Counted from the stretch's first letter, positions 43,854 through 53,098 are shown. The stretch is DNA of 64,000 nucleotides from Caballeronia humi (GCF_001544475.1 NZ_FCNW02000030.1:17973-81972), one strand, 5' to 3'. The notes: generated from the letters alone by a model not told the origin. A program made the numbers and translations.

Positions 43854-44561
43854 TCATTCCTTGTCGCGGGCCGGGCCCTGTTCGATTTCGGCGGTTGCGC
43901 GCGCGAGGATCGCGGCGATGCGGCGCTGCTCGTCGTGCGGGGCATCGGTGCGCAAGAGCAGGGCGCGCTTGAGCGCCCGGCGCGCGGTGGTCAGCTCCGG
44001 GACCCAGCCGCCTTCGCTGGCGGTGTCGTCGGCTTCTTCGCCAGCGAACGCGCGGCGCACCGAATCCATCTTGCGGGCGAAGTGCGTCAGCTTGGCGAGC
44101 ATCAGGTCGACGCGTTCGCGGTTCGCGGCCAGATACTCGCGCCCGGCGTCGGAGAGCGCGTAGCGCTTGCGGTTGCCCTCCAGTTCGACCGTGGTGTGGC
44201 CGAGCTCTTCGAGATACGTGAGCGCGGGGTAGACCATGCCGGGACTCGGCGCGTAGAAACCGTTCGAGCGGTCGGCCAGCGCCTTGATGAGCTCGTAGCC
44301 GTGACGCGGCTGGTCGGCCAGCAGGGCGAGCAACAGCAATTGCAGGTCGTCGGAGGTGAACTTGCGGGCGCGCGGCATGCCGCCTTCGCCACCGAATTCC
44401 CCGCGGCCGCCGGGGTTGCCGGGGCCGTCGAAAAAGCGTCCGCCGCCGCCGTGACCGCGATGGCGGCCGATGCCGAGTTGAGAAAAGCGTTCAGCCAGCT
44501 CGTGCCGGCGCAAATGCGCGGCAAAGGCTTCGCCGCAGTGGTGCAGAAAATGGTGTCTCAT
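43854..44561 (-). CDS. PadR family regulator with Gly/His-rich N-terminus
   Basis: A 235-residue regulator. The first 60 residues are rich in His, Gly and Phe (MRHHFLHHCGEAFAAHLRRH, GRHRGHGGGGRFFDGPG), which suggests metal or haem binding. The PadR winged helix follows (LLLLALLADQPRHGYELIKALADRSNGFYAPSPGMVYPALTYLEE). Such PadR-SIP pairs are iron- or redox-responsive (YqjI-type). It likely represses itself and the SIP gene through the repeats at 44591-44614. Confidence 0.86.
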   Translation of the reverse strand: MRHHFLHHCGEAFAAHLRRHELAERFSQLGIGRHRGHGGGGRFFDGPGNPGGRGEFGGEGGMPRARKFTSDDLQLLLLALLADQPRHGYELIKALADRSNGFYAPSPGMVYPALTYLEELGHTTVELEGNRKRYALSDAGREYLAANRERVDLMLAKLTHFARKMDSVRRAFAGEEADDTASEGGWVPELTTARRALKRALLLRTDAPHDEQRRIAAILARATAEIEQGPARDKE

Positions 44562-44590
44562 CGATAGCTCCGAAATGAATGTCGTAAAAC

Positions 44591-44614
44591 ATATCTTAAG
44601 TTATATATCTTAAG
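44591..44614. promoter_or_regulatory. tandem PadR-type operator
   Basis: Two exact copies of ATATCTTAAG at 44591 and 44605, 14 bp apart. Each contains the palindrome CTTAAG. They lie 30 bp upstream of the PadR start in a strongly AT-rich patch. Confidence 0.65.
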
Positions 44615-44708
44615 AGCGCCTGTCAAGGAGCTTTGATGTTTCGGTTTCTTACGGAGGTGGCCTTCTGACGCGTTACGATCTCAAAAACCCAACACGGACC
44701 CAAGCCCC

Positions 44709-45560
44709 ATGCCCATTACCGGTACGACACGCGTTTTCTTGATCGCAGGCGACCCCGTCGCGCAGGTACGCGCGCCCGAAATCTACAATCACCTCTTCGA
44801 GCGGCACGGAATCGATGCCGTTCTCGTGCCGGTGAAAGTCCCGCCCGCGCGCCTCGCCGATTTCGTGCGAAACGCATTCGGCGCGGAGAACGTCGGCGGG
44901 ATGTGGGTGACGATCCCGCACAAGGCCGCGATGATGGCCCTGATGGACCGCTGCGATCCCGTCGCGCAACTCGCGGGCGCCGTCAACGCGGTGCGTCGCG
45001 CTGACGACGGCGCAATCGAAGGCGCGCTGTTCGACGGCATCGGCTTCGTGAAAGGGCTGGACCATTTCGGCATTCCGCTGGAAGGCCGGCGCGTACTGGT
45101 GATCGGTGCCGGAGGAGGAGGGCAGGCGGTCGCGGCGGCGCTGGCGCTGCGCGGCGTCGGCGAACTGGCGATCTACAACCGGAGCACGGATCGCGCGGCC
45201 GACCTGTGTGCGCGACTGGCCGCGGCATCGGGCGGCGTGACCAAGGTAGCGGCGAGCCCCGATCCGGCGGGCTACGACCTGATCGTCAACTGCACGTCGC
45301 AAGGACTGAAGCAGGACGACCCGCTGCCCTTCGATCCGAAGCGCGTGGACGCGGGCGCTGCGGTCGAGGACATCATCATGACGCGCGAGCCCACGCCGTT
45401 GCTCAAGGCATGCGCGGAACTCGGCATTTCCGCTCACGCGGGATTCGAGATGCTGGTGCAGCAGATTCCCGAGTATCTGCGCTTCTTCGGCATGCCGGAG
45501 CTTGCGCGGACGCTGCAGGACGACACGTCGGAAGTGCGTGCTTTGCTCTATCCGAAGTAA
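44709..45560 (+). CDS. shikimate dehydrogenase-like protein (AroE paralogue)
   Basis: A 283-residue AroE-family protein: catalytic Lys in WVTIPHKAAM, catalytic Asp in ALFDGIGFVKGL, and NAD(P) loop VLVIGAGGGGQAVAAAL followed by IYNRSTDRAADL. The usual shikimate-binding Ser motif (SxS in GxPxxxSxSP) reads GDPVAQVRAP, so the substrate is likely altered from shikimate. It is convergent with the gallate operon, ending 11 bp from the ModA-like gene. It could oxidise quinate, shikimate or a related ring acid; a link to gallate supply is speculative. Confidence 0.82.
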   Translation: MPITGTTRVFLIAGDPVAQVRAPEIYNHLFERHGIDAVLVPVKVPPARLADFVRNAFGAENVGGMWVTIPHKAAMMALMDRCDPVAQLAGAVNAVRRADDGAIEGALFDGIGFVKGLDHFGIPLEGRRVLVIGAGGGGQAVAAALALRGVGELAIYNRSTDRAADLCARLAAASGGVTKVAASPDPAGYDLIVNCTSQGLKQDDPLPFDPKRVDAGAAVEDIIMTREPTPLLKACAELGISAHAGFEMLVQQIPEYLRFFGMPELARTLQDDTSEVRALLYPK

Positions 45561-45571
45561 CGCGGGCTTGG

Positions 45572-46261
45572 TCAGGCCGGCTCCATGCCATGCCGAAGCT
45601 TGGCGGAGCTGGCCTGCGTTGATGCCAGAAAAGCGATAAGTTCCTGTGCCGCTTCCTTCTGCCGTGATGCCGTGCAGACGGCCGCCGAAAACACGGTGAC
45701 GACCTGAATTTCCGGCGGCAGCGCGCCGATCACGTCGATTCCCGGCAAGTGCATCATCTCGCTCAGTTGCTGGAAGCCCAGCTCGACCTGCCCGCTCGCG
45801 ACGAGTGAGCCCACCGGCACGCCGGGCGGCGCCTGCACGATGCGCGGCGCGATAGTCTCAGCGATGCCCCATCGTTCGAACAAGCGCCCGAGGTGAACGC
45901 CGCTCGGCCCCGTCGAATAACCGATCGTGCGCGCGGCCAGTATCGCGTCGCGCACGGCGGCTTCGGTCGCGATATCCGGCGGCGACGCGCCCGTCGCGAC
46001 CGCGATCGCCACGCCCGATCGCGCGAGACCGGCACAGCTTTGCGGATCGACCAGGCCGTCGCCAGCAAGCCGGTCGATCGCGTCGGCGGCGAGCACGACG
46101 ATGTCGAACGGCTCGCCGTCCGCGACGCGCCGCTGAGCCGCCACGCCGCCGACCGATTCGATAACCACCGTCCGTCCCGACAACCGCTCGTAGTTAGCGA
46201 CGAGTTCGGCCAGCACCTGACGCGTCGCCATCGACGAGATGCCGGTGATGTGCTCACCCAT
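45572..46261 (-). CDS. ModA-like substrate-binding protein without signal peptide
   Basis: A 229-residue protein of the SBP_bac_11/ModA fold: ITGISSMATRQVLAELVANYERLSGRTVVIESVGG, VVLAADAIDRLAGDGLV, and SGQVELGFQQLSEMMHLPGIDVIGALPPEIQ. No signal peptide is visible, so it is probably cytoplasmic. The ATG at 46261 is preferred to a TTG 9 bp upstream. Similar proteins recur in aromatic meta-cleavage clusters, where their role is unclear. It is the last gene of the gallate operon. Confidence 0.8.
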   Translation of the reverse strand: MGEHITGISSMATRQVLAELVANYERLSGRTVVIESVGGVAAQRRVADGEPFDIVVLAADAIDRLAGDGLVDPQSCAGLARSGVAIAVATGASPPDIATEAAVRDAILAARTIGYSTGPSGVHLGRLFERWGIAETIAPRIVQAPPGVPVGSLVASGQVELGFQQLSEMMHLPGIDVIGALPPEIQVVTVFSAAVCTASRQKEAAQELIAFLASTQASSAKLRHGMEPA

Positions 46262-46282
46262 GTTTTCCAAGCCCTTTATCGA

Positions 46283-46966
46283 TCAATCGATGTAGCGCAA
46301 TCCCGCCTGTTGCAGCGGCTCGCGCATGTTGTACATATCGAGGCCCAGCACGCCCGAGGCCAGCTTGGCGCGCTTCTCGCCTTCGAACGCTTCGCGAGCG
46401 GCCGCTCTGTCGAGCACCTTCTGCGCCATCGACGACGGCACGATGACGACGCCATCGTCATCCGCGACGACGACATCGCCCGGGGTCACGAGCGCGCCCG
46501 CGCATACGACCGGCACGTTCACCGAGCCGAGCGTCGCCTTGACCGTGCCCTTCGACGAAATCGCGCGGCTCCACACCGGGAAGTTCATCTCGGCCAGCAC
46601 GCGCACGTCGCGCACGCCGCCATCGATCACGAGCGCCCGCGCACCGCGCGCCTGGAAACTCGTCGCGAGGAGGTCGCCGAAGAAGCCGTCGGTGGATTCG
46701 GTCGTGACTCCGGCCACGACGATATCGCCCGGCCGGATCTGCTCGGCCGCGACGTGCAGCATCCAGTTGTCGCCCGGTTGCAGCAGGACGGTGACCGCCG
46801 TGCCGCTCGTCTGCGCGCCCGCGTAGATCGGGCGCATGTACGGCTTCATCAGGCCGACGCGGCCCATCGCCTCGTGCACGGTCGCCGATCCGAGCGCGCC
46901 GAGCTTCGTGGCGACTTCGCCGTCTGCGCGATTGATGTTTCGATAGACCACTCCCAGTTCAAACAT
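46283..46966 (-). CDS. ligK: 4-carboxy-4-hydroxy-2-oxoadipate aldolase (RraA-like)
   Basis: A 227-residue RraA-fold aldolase: GALGSATVHEAMGRVGLMKPYMRPIYAG, PGDIVVAGVTTES, ALVIDGGVRDVR, and VVVADDDGVVIVPS. This matches LigK/GalC, which cleaves 4-carboxy-4-hydroxy-2-oxoadipate to pyruvate and oxaloacetate. The ATG at 46966 follows AAGGACAG; the upstream ligJ stop is 3 bp away. Confidence 0.88.
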   Translation of the reverse strand: MFELGVVYRNINRADGEVATKLGALGSATVHEAMGRVGLMKPYMRPIYAGAQTSGTAVTVLLQPGDNWMLHVAAEQIRPGDIVVAGVTTESTDGFFGDLLATSFQARGARALVIDGGVRDVRVLAEMNFPVWSRAISSKGTVKATLGSVNVPVVCAGALVTPGDVVVADDDGVVIVPSSMAQKVLDRAAAREAFEGEKRAKLASGVLGLDMYNMREPLQQAGLRYID

Positions 46967-46968
46967 GA

Positions 46969-47994
46969 TCACTGTCCTTTCGTTTTGAGCGCCGCATCGA
47001 GGCGTGGATAGACGCGCCGCGCGTTGCCTTCGTAGATCTTGTAGCGCTCATCGGCATCGATGTGCGCGGCTTCGATATAACGCTTCGTGTCGTCGAAATA
47101 ATTGCCCGTCTCCGGATCGATGCCGCGCACCGCGCCGATCATCTCACTCGCGAAGAGGATGTTGTCGACGGGAATCACGCGCGTCAGCAGGTCGATGCCC
47201 GGCTGGTGATAAACGCAGGTATCGAAGAAGACGTTGTTCAGCAGATGGTCCTTGAGGAGCGGCGTCTTCATCTCTTGGGCAAGGCCGCGAAAGCGTCCCC
47301 AGTGATAGGGGACGGCGCCGCCGCCATGCGGGATCACGAAACGCAGCGACGGGAAATCGCGGAACAGGTCGGAGGTGAGGCACTGCATGAACGCGGTCGT
47401 ATCGGCGTTGAGATAGTGCGCCCCGGTCGTGTGGAAGCACGCGTTGCAGCTCGTGCTCACGTGGATCATCGCGGGGATGTCGTACTCGACCATCTTCTCG
47501 TAGATTGGATACCAGTAGCGGTCGGAGATCGGCGGGCTCGTCCAGTGGCCGCCCGACGGATCGGGGTTCAGGTTGATCGCAACGTTGCCGTACTCTTCCA
47601 CGCACTTCACGAGTTCGGGGATACAGGTCGCCGTATCGACGCCCGGGCTTTGCGGCAACATCGCGGCGGGGATGAAATGCTCGGGGAAAAGCTGCGCCAC
47701 GCGAAAACACAGCTCATTGCAGATCGCCGCCCACGTGCTCGACACCCCGAAGTCGCCGATGTGGTGCGCCATGAAACTCGCACGCGGGCTGAAGATCGTG
47801 AGATCGAGGCCGCGCTCGCGCATCAGCTTCAACTGGTTCGCTTCGATTGACTCGCGCAGCTCATCGTCGCTGATCTGCAGTTCGGAGACCTTCGGCCTCT
47901 CCGACGGGCTGTTGATGGCTGCGATCTGACGGTTGCGCCACGCTTCCAGCGCTTTTGGCGCAGTGGTGTAGTGGCCGTGAATATCGATGATCAT
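46969..47994 (-). CDS. ligJ: 4-oxalomesaconate hydratase (amidohydrolase type)
   Basis: A 341-residue amidohydrolase-2: MIIDIHGHYTTAP (metal HxH), LTIFSPRASFMAHHIGDF, DIPAMIHVSTSCN, and FVIPHGGGAVPYHWGRF. These match LigJ of the gallate/protocatechuate 4,5-cleavage pathway, which hydrates 4-oxalomesaconate to 4-carboxy-4-hydroxy-2-oxoadipate. It is immediately before ligK and 48 bp after the transporter gene. Confidence 0.88.
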   Translation of the reverse strand: MIIDIHGHYTTAPKALEAWRNRQIAAINSPSERPKVSELQISDDELRESIEANQLKLMRERGLDLTIFSPRASFMAHHIGDFGVSSTWAAICNELCFRVAQLFPEHFIPAAMLPQSPGVDTATCIPELVKCVEEYGNVAINLNPDPSGGHWTSPPISDRYWYPIYEKMVEYDIPAMIHVSTSCNACFHTTGAHYLNADTTAFMQCLTSDLFRDFPSLRFVIPHGGGAVPYHWGRFRGLAQEMKTPLLKDHLLNNVFFDTCVYHQPGIDLLTRVIPVDNILFASEMIGAVRGIDPETGNYFDDTKRYIEAAHIDADERYKIYEGNARRVYPRLDAALKTKGQ

Positions 47995-48042
47995 CGTTCT
48001 TCCTTAAAGCGTGTTCGGTTGACGGCGTGCGCGCCGTCTTTC

Positions 48043-49392
48043 TCAATGTGCGACGGTCGGCTGCGCGGCCGTATCGCCGGTTTTCACGCGCTGGGCCAGC
48101 AGAATCGCGATAGCAGCGAGCGTCGCGGGGACGGCGAGCATCGCGAGGATGGCGCCGAACTGCCAGCCGAATCCAAGCAGCGCCCCGCCGATCGCCGACC
48201 CGAAGATGCTGCCGAAGCGGCCGACGCCCAGCATCCAGCTCACGCCGGTGGCACGCGCGACGGTCGGATAGCGGCCCGGCGCGAACGCGTTCAGGCCCGT
48301 CTGCGCGCCGCTCATGCAGAAGCCCGCGGCGAACACGAGCAAGGTCAGCGACGACGACATCGCGCCGATCCAGCCGAGCCCGAGCACGCACAGGCCGCCG
48401 CCGAGATATGCGGCGCTGATCACGGGCGCGGGGCGCACCTTGTCCATCATCCAGCCGACGCAGATCGCGCCGATCGTCCCGCCGATCTGGAACATCGCCG
48501 TGACGTTCGCGGCGGCCGTGACTGTCAGTCCGGCGTCCTTCATCAGCGTGGGCAGCCAGCCGGTCAGCAGGTAGATCACGAGCAGGCCCATGAAATACGT
48601 GACCCAGAGCGCCGCCGTCATCACGCCGTAGCCCTGCGAGAACAGTACGCCGATCGGCTTGCGCGTGGGCAGGGGCGGCTCATTCGAGACGAAGACTTCA
48701 TTGCCGGCAAAGCGCTCGCCGCAGACGCGCCCGAGCACGGCGCCGATGCGCTTCGACGTCGCGCCGCGCACCGCCAGGAGACGCGCCGATTCGGGCAGCA
48801 GCCAGATTTGGAGCGGGATCAGCGCGAGCGGCAGGGCGCCGCCGACGAGCAGCACCGCGCGCCAGCCGTGCACCGGAATCAGCCAGCCGGCGACGAAGCC
48901 GATCAGCGCCGAGCCCAGGTTGAAGCCGGTGAACATGATCGTGATCATCAGCGAGCGCTTGCGCTGCGGCGCGTACTCGGAGAGCAGCGTCGTCGTGTTG
49001 GGCATCGCGGCGCCGAGGCCGATGCCGGTGAGCAAGCGCAGGATCGCCATCGAGGTCGGCGAATGCGTGAAGGCCGTCGCGATCGTGAAGACGCCGAACA
49101 GGAACACCGATGTGATCAGCACCCACTTGCGCCCGATCTTGTCCGAAGCGGGACCGGCTGCCAGTGCACCGATCACGAGTCCGATCGGCGCGGCGCTCAT
49201 CACGAGGCCGAACGCCGGGCGCGAGATCCCCCAGTCCGCGATGATCGAGGGCGCGACGAAGCCCATGATGGCGACGTCCATGCCGTCCGCCGCGACGACG
49301 AGGAAGCATAGCGCCACCAGTAGCCATTGATACGGCGCGATGGGCCGCGCGTCGATGAATGATTTGATGTCTATCGTTTTGCTGCTTGTCAT
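48043..49392 (-). CDS. galT: MFS transporter, aromatic acid:H+ symporter (gallate)
   Basis: A 449-residue 12-TM transporter of the AAHS family: LCFLVVAADGMDVAIMGFVAPSI (DGxD motif), GPASDKIGRKWVL (MFS loop 2-3), and RLLTGIGLGAAMPNTTTLLSEYAP. AGGAG precedes the ATG. It sits between the dioxygenase and ligJ, so gallate or protocatechuate is the likely substrate. The symbol follows from context. Confidence 0.85.
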   Translation of the reverse strand: MTSSKTIDIKSFIDARPIAPYQWLLVALCFLVVAADGMDVAIMGFVAPSIIADWGISRPAFGLVMSAAPIGLVIGALAAGPASDKIGRKWVLITSVFLFGVFTIATAFTHSPTSMAILRLLTGIGLGAAMPNTTTLLSEYAPQRKRSLMITIMFTGFNLGSALIGFVAGWLIPVHGWRAVLLVGGALPLALIPLQIWLLPESARLLAVRGATSKRIGAVLGRVCGERFAGNEVFVSNEPPLPTRKPIGVLFSQGYGVMTAALWVTYFMGLLVIYLLTGWLPTLMKDAGLTVTAAANVTAMFQIGGTIGAICVGWMMDKVRPAPVISAAYLGGGLCVLGLGWIGAMSSSLTLLVFAAGFCMSGAQTGLNAFAPGRYPTVARATGVSWMLGVGRFGSIFGSAIGGALLGFGWQFGAILAMLAVPATLAAIAILLAQRVKTGDTAAQPTVAH

Positions 49393-49430
49393 AGGTTTCT
49401 CCTGTCTCCTGAGTCTCTTGCTCGTGCGTT

Positions 49431-50732
49431 TTAGCTTTTGCCTTTTTCCGTGCCTTCCCAATCCAGCTTCCCAGCCGTCTTGCCGGCCACCGAATAGAGC
49501 GCGCCGGGTGCATTGCGCGTGCGCTGGAAGTCTTCGAGCGTCTGTCCGCGCATCGCGGCATAGATATGCAGGTTCGAAACACCGGTCACGGCGCCGAGCT
49601 TTTCGAGCATGAAAAAGATGACGCCGTAGTGCAGCAGTCCGCGCCAGTCGCGCTGGCGGATCAGGTTGCGTTCTTCATCGGACAATCCGGCCGCTTCGAA
49701 GCTCGCCTCGGGATCGCTCAGGAAAGCCCCACGATGCGCCGGCTCGACCATCCGATGCAGGTAGTCGTTGATCCTGTAAGCCCTCACCGCAAGCTCGATC
49801 GAGAACGGATACGTGCCTTCGAGCTTCTCGACATCCTCGAGCTGGACCGCCATCTTCTGCCGGTGCCGTTCGATGACCGCCGGCTTCGTCTCCCCGTCCT
49901 GGCCTTCGTAGATCGCGGTCGCGATGCCCGCCATCGACGGCAGGTAATAGCTGCGATGCTTGCAGACCACGTTCGCCGACAGCGCGCCGCGCATCGTCAG
50001 CCACATGATCACTTCCGAGCCTTCGTAGCCGCCGAGCGCTGCGTATTCGGCGATCGTCATGTCGGCGAGCTGCTCGGGGTCGCGCTCGAAGAGATCGAGA
50101 AAGCGATGGTCCCATTCCGTGTTGTTGAAACCGGCGCGCTCGCCATGCACCTGATGCGAGAGACCACCCGTCGCAAGAATCGCGACCTTGATGTCCTCGG
50201 GATAGCTTTCGATCGCACGCCGCAGCGCCTGTCCGAGCTTGTAGAAGCGGCGCGCGCTCGGCACGGGCAACTGAAGCACGCCCATCTGCAGCGGCACGAT
50301 CTTGACGGGCCATTCGGGCTTGTGCGGGCAGAGCATCGAGAGCGGCGAAAAGCAGCCGTGATCGAGCGCCTTGTTCTGGAAGAACGACATGTCGAACTCG
50401 TCGGTCATCAGAGACGTGCCGATGTGCGCGGCCAGTTCCGGGTGTCCCTTGATCGGCGGCAGGTCGCGTGCGCCGCCGCCCTCGTCCGCGACGTGCCATT
50501 CCGGGCCCACGCCCAGCGTGAACGCGGAGTAGTGATCGAAGAAGAACGACGTGACGTGATCGTTGTAGATCGTGAGAATCACGTCGGGCTTTTTCTCGGC
50601 GATCCATTCGGCGAGCGGCGCGAAGTTTTCGAAGATCGGCGCCCAGACGGGATCGTCGCGCTTGTTCTTGTCGAACGCGAAGCCGATGGTGGGGGTGTGC
50701 GAGGCAGCAATGCCTCCGATGATCCGTGCCAT
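49431..50732 (-). CDS. galA: gallate dioxygenase (fused LigB-LigA type)
   Basis: A 433-residue extradiol dioxygenase. The N-terminal ~280 residues are LigB-like: MARIIGGIAASHTPTIGFAFD (Fe ligand His), LTIYNDHVTSFFFDHY (second His), GGLSHQVHGERAGFNN. The C-terminal ~120 are LigA-like: LRQRDWRGLL-type segment (IRQRDWRGLLHYGVIFFMLEKLGAV). This beta-alpha fusion and length are those of GalA/DesB, not of the two-subunit protocatechuate enzyme. It opens the gallate ring to 4-oxalomesaconate. It is the first gene of the leftward operon. Confidence 0.9.
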   Translation of the reverse strand: MARIIGGIAASHTPTIGFAFDKNKRDDPVWAPIFENFAPLAEWIAEKKPDVILTIYNDHVTSFFFDHYSAFTLGVGPEWHVADEGGGARDLPPIKGHPELAAHIGTSLMTDEFDMSFFQNKALDHGCFSPLSMLCPHKPEWPVKIVPLQMGVLQLPVPSARRFYKLGQALRRAIESYPEDIKVAILATGGLSHQVHGERAGFNNTEWDHRFLDLFERDPEQLADMTIAEYAALGGYEGSEVIMWLTMRGALSANVVCKHRSYYLPSMAGIATAIYEGQDGETKPAVIERHRQKMAVQLEDVEKLEGTYPFSIELAVRAYRINDYLHRMVEPAHRGAFLSDPEASFEAAGLSDEERNLIRQRDWRGLLHYGVIFFMLEKLGAVTGVSNLHIYAAMRGQTLEDFQRTRNAPGALYSVAGKTAGKLDWEGTEKGKS

Positions 50733-51269
50733 ATCGTTACTCCTTCATACCGGTGCCCCGTGACGGCGGTCCCGCTGAAAAGCGGCGAACGACGTGCCAT
50801 GCGGGGGGCATCTGAACTGTTTATCGGGGCGGCGTTTCGGGCGGTGGCCGCAGCCACGTTCCGCTCGCGATCAGGAAAAGCGGAATTGATTCGAAGTGCC
50901 GTCTGGAATGGAAGATAGCCATGTAAGGGCCTGCCGTGAATGGGCGGGTTAACCAGATGGAATGACTATTGCGATGTTTTTTCCGGCGTTTTCGGTGTCG
51001 CACTGTGCAGTTGAAGATCGCTGTAAGGCCTGTCGGATAAGTCGGGGGCGTTATCCGCCAGATTTGAAAGGAAGTTTCCAGCAACGACACACCGCGACAG
51101 CAGCCGATAAGCAAATCAGATGGGGGAAGAATGAAGTCGCAAAGTGACGGCTGGCGGGATTGTTCACATCAAAGAGACGCGTGGTTCGTTGACCTTCATC
51201 AATCCCTCCGAGCCCCATGCGAATAGAGTGAGTCGCACGCATCACGACACCACGCGAAGGAGTCTTTTG
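50733..51269. promoter_or_regulatory. divergent promoter region, gallate operon / alcohol dehydrogenase
   Basis: 537 bp between divergent genes, with no convincing coding frame. CGGATAA-N10-TTATCCG (51034-51057) is a perfect inverted repeat and the best operator candidate. No regulator gene for gallate degradation lies nearby. GAAGGAG precedes the rightward gene. Confidence 0.45.
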
Positions 51270-52310
51270 ATGAAGGCACTCGTCTATCACGGACCCGGCA
51301 CGAAGTCGCTCGACGAGCGGCCGATGCCCGAACTCGCCGCTCCGACCGACGCCATCGTGCGCGTCACGCGCACCACGATCTGCGGCACCGACCTGCACAT
51401 CCTCAAGGGCGACGTCGCGTCGTGCGAGCCGGGCCGCATTCTCGGACACGAAGGCGTCGGCGTGATCGAGCGCGTGGGCGCAGCGGTATCGTCGTTCAAA
51501 CCCGGCGATCACGTGCTGATCTCGTGCATCTCGTCGTGCGGAAAATGCGACTTCTGCCGACGCGGTATGTACTCGCACTGCGCAACGGGCGGCTGGATAC
51601 TCGGCAACAAGATCGACGGCACGCAAGCCGAATACGTGCGCATTCCTCATGCCGAAACGAGCCTGTATCCGATCCCCGCCGGCGCCGATGAAGAAGCGCT
51701 TGTGATGCTCTCCGACATCCTGCCGACCGGCTTCGAATGCGGCGTGCTGAACGGCAAGGTGCAGCCCGGCTCGACGGTGGCGATCGTAGGCGCGGGACCG
51801 ATCGGGCTCGCTTCGCTCTTGACGGCGCAGTTCTATTCGCCCGCGCAGATCGTGATGATCGACCGCGACGCGAACCGGCTCGAAGTCGCGCGCGCGTTCG
51901 GCGCGACGGCGTGTATCGATATCGGGCGGGCGGAGGCCGTCCCGGAGATCATGAAGCTGACCGAGGGCGCGGGCGTCGATTGCGCGATCGAGGCCGTGGG
52001 CGTGCCCGAGACGTTCGAGCTGTGCCAGTCGATCGTCGCGGCGGGCGGCACGATTGCGAATGTCGGCGTACACGGCGTCAAGGCCGACCTGCATCTCGAA
52101 GCGCTCTGGGACCGCAACGTCACGATCACGACGCGTCTCGTCGATACCGCCAGCACGCCGATGCTGCTCAAGACCGTGCGCTCGGGCCGTCTTGAACCAA
52201 ACAAGCTGATCACGCATCGCTTTCGCCTGGACGACATCATGAACGCCTATGAAACCTTCGGCCACGCCGCCGATACGCATGCGCTGAAGGTCATCATCGA
52301 AGCGTCGTAG
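51270..52310 (+). CDS. zinc-dependent alcohol dehydrogenase
   Basis: A 346-residue medium-chain dehydrogenase: TICGTDLHILKGDVAS, GHEGVGVIERVG, structural zinc cluster CGKCDFCRRGMYSHC, then VAIVGAGPIGLASLL. The length and QAEYVRIPHAETSLYPIP segment resemble isopropanol/secondary alcohol dehydrogenases of Burkholderiaceae. It is preceded by a GAAGGAG site. Substrate unknown. Confidence 0.85.
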   Translation: MKALVYHGPGTKSLDERPMPELAAPTDAIVRVTRTTICGTDLHILKGDVASCEPGRILGHEGVGVIERVGAAVSSFKPGDHVLISCISSCGKCDFCRRGMYSHCATGGWILGNKIDGTQAEYVRIPHAETSLYPIPAGADEEALVMLSDILPTGFECGVLNGKVQPGSTVAIVGAGPIGLASLLTAQFYSPAQIVMIDRDANRLEVARAFGATACIDIGRAEAVPEIMKLTEGAGVDCAIEAVGVPETFELCQSIVAAGGTIANVGVHGVKADLHLEALWDRNVTITTRLVDTASTPMLLKTVRSGRLEPNKLITHRFRLDDIMNAYETFGHAADTHALKVIIEAS

Positions 52311-52544
52311 CGTTCTCCGCCTTGCGCGCGCTATCCAAAATGATTTGAGATAGCGCTTGCGTAGTGCCGGTTATCAGTGCATTCTCAGGGGGTCCGGTGC
52401 GCCCGCTTGCGCGCCACAGCCATCCCTCCATCGATCATCCGCAGCATCTTGTGCCGCCTGATGTGCCAGGGCGCCGCACTCCCCGCTGCTTCAGGCCAGC
52501 CGTATCGACTGCGCCCACCTCTTCACCCTCGAAACGGAACGAAC

Positions 52545-52736
52545 ATGACATCGCAAGTCAAAGTGGTCCCCGCAGCGCCTGCGCAGCCGAAGCAAAGCGA
52601 ACACGCGGTTGCCCAGCGTGCGCGCGCGACGGCATTCGAGCGCGCGGACGCCGAGCGCGCCCAGAAGCGCCTCGACAACGACGCGCGGCTCGATGTCAAC
52701 GCGAGCAAGTGGCGCTATGTGTGCCTGGGCACCTAG
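52545..52736 (+). CDS. small hypothetical protein
   Basis: A 63-residue hydrophilic protein, MTSQVKVVPAAPAQPKQSEH, then FERADAERAQKRLDNDARLDVNASKWRYVCLGT. Its stop codon is immediately followed by the ATG of the DUF1488 gene, so the two are translated together. A helical, charged composition. Function unknown. Confidence 0.65.
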   Translation: MTSQVKVVPAAPAQPKQSEHAVAQRARATAFERADAERAQKRLDNDARLDVNASKWRYVCLGT

Positions 52737-53003
52737 ATGAAGAAGAGCGCCGTGGCACTGACCTTCCCCAACCCCAGCCGCAGCTACGATCCTTCGAGGC
52801 ACTGCGTGTGCTTCTGGGGTTACGACAATTCGCGCGAGATCTCCTTTCTCGTCGACGATGCGATGCTGACGAAACTGAACCCCGACGCGGGGACGGGCGA
52901 ACCGGCGCTGCTTGCCGCGTTCGATCGCAACCGCGAGCGGATTCTCGGGCTGGCAAAGAATCTGTACACCGGCGGTCCGCAGAACCGATATACGATTTCC
53001 TGA
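52737..53003 (+). CDS. DUF1488 family protein
   Basis: An 88-residue protein with the DUF1488 pattern: LTFPNPSRSYDPSRHCVCFWGYDNSREISFLVDDAML, then LLAAFDRNRERILGLAKNLYTGG. These small proteins are common in Burkholderiaceae; their role is not established. Its start abuts the previous stop. Confidence 0.85.
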   Translation: MKKSAVALTFPNPSRSYDPSRHCVCFWGYDNSREISFLVDDAMLTKLNPDAGTGEPALLAAFDRNRERILGLAKNLYTGGPQNRYTIS

Positions 53004-53098
53004 CCCAAGCACGAGAAACGCACCGCTTCAAACACGATGCTTCGGCGGTGCGCCGATCTTTGGCATCGATACGACACATCAACATTATTGGAATGAAA

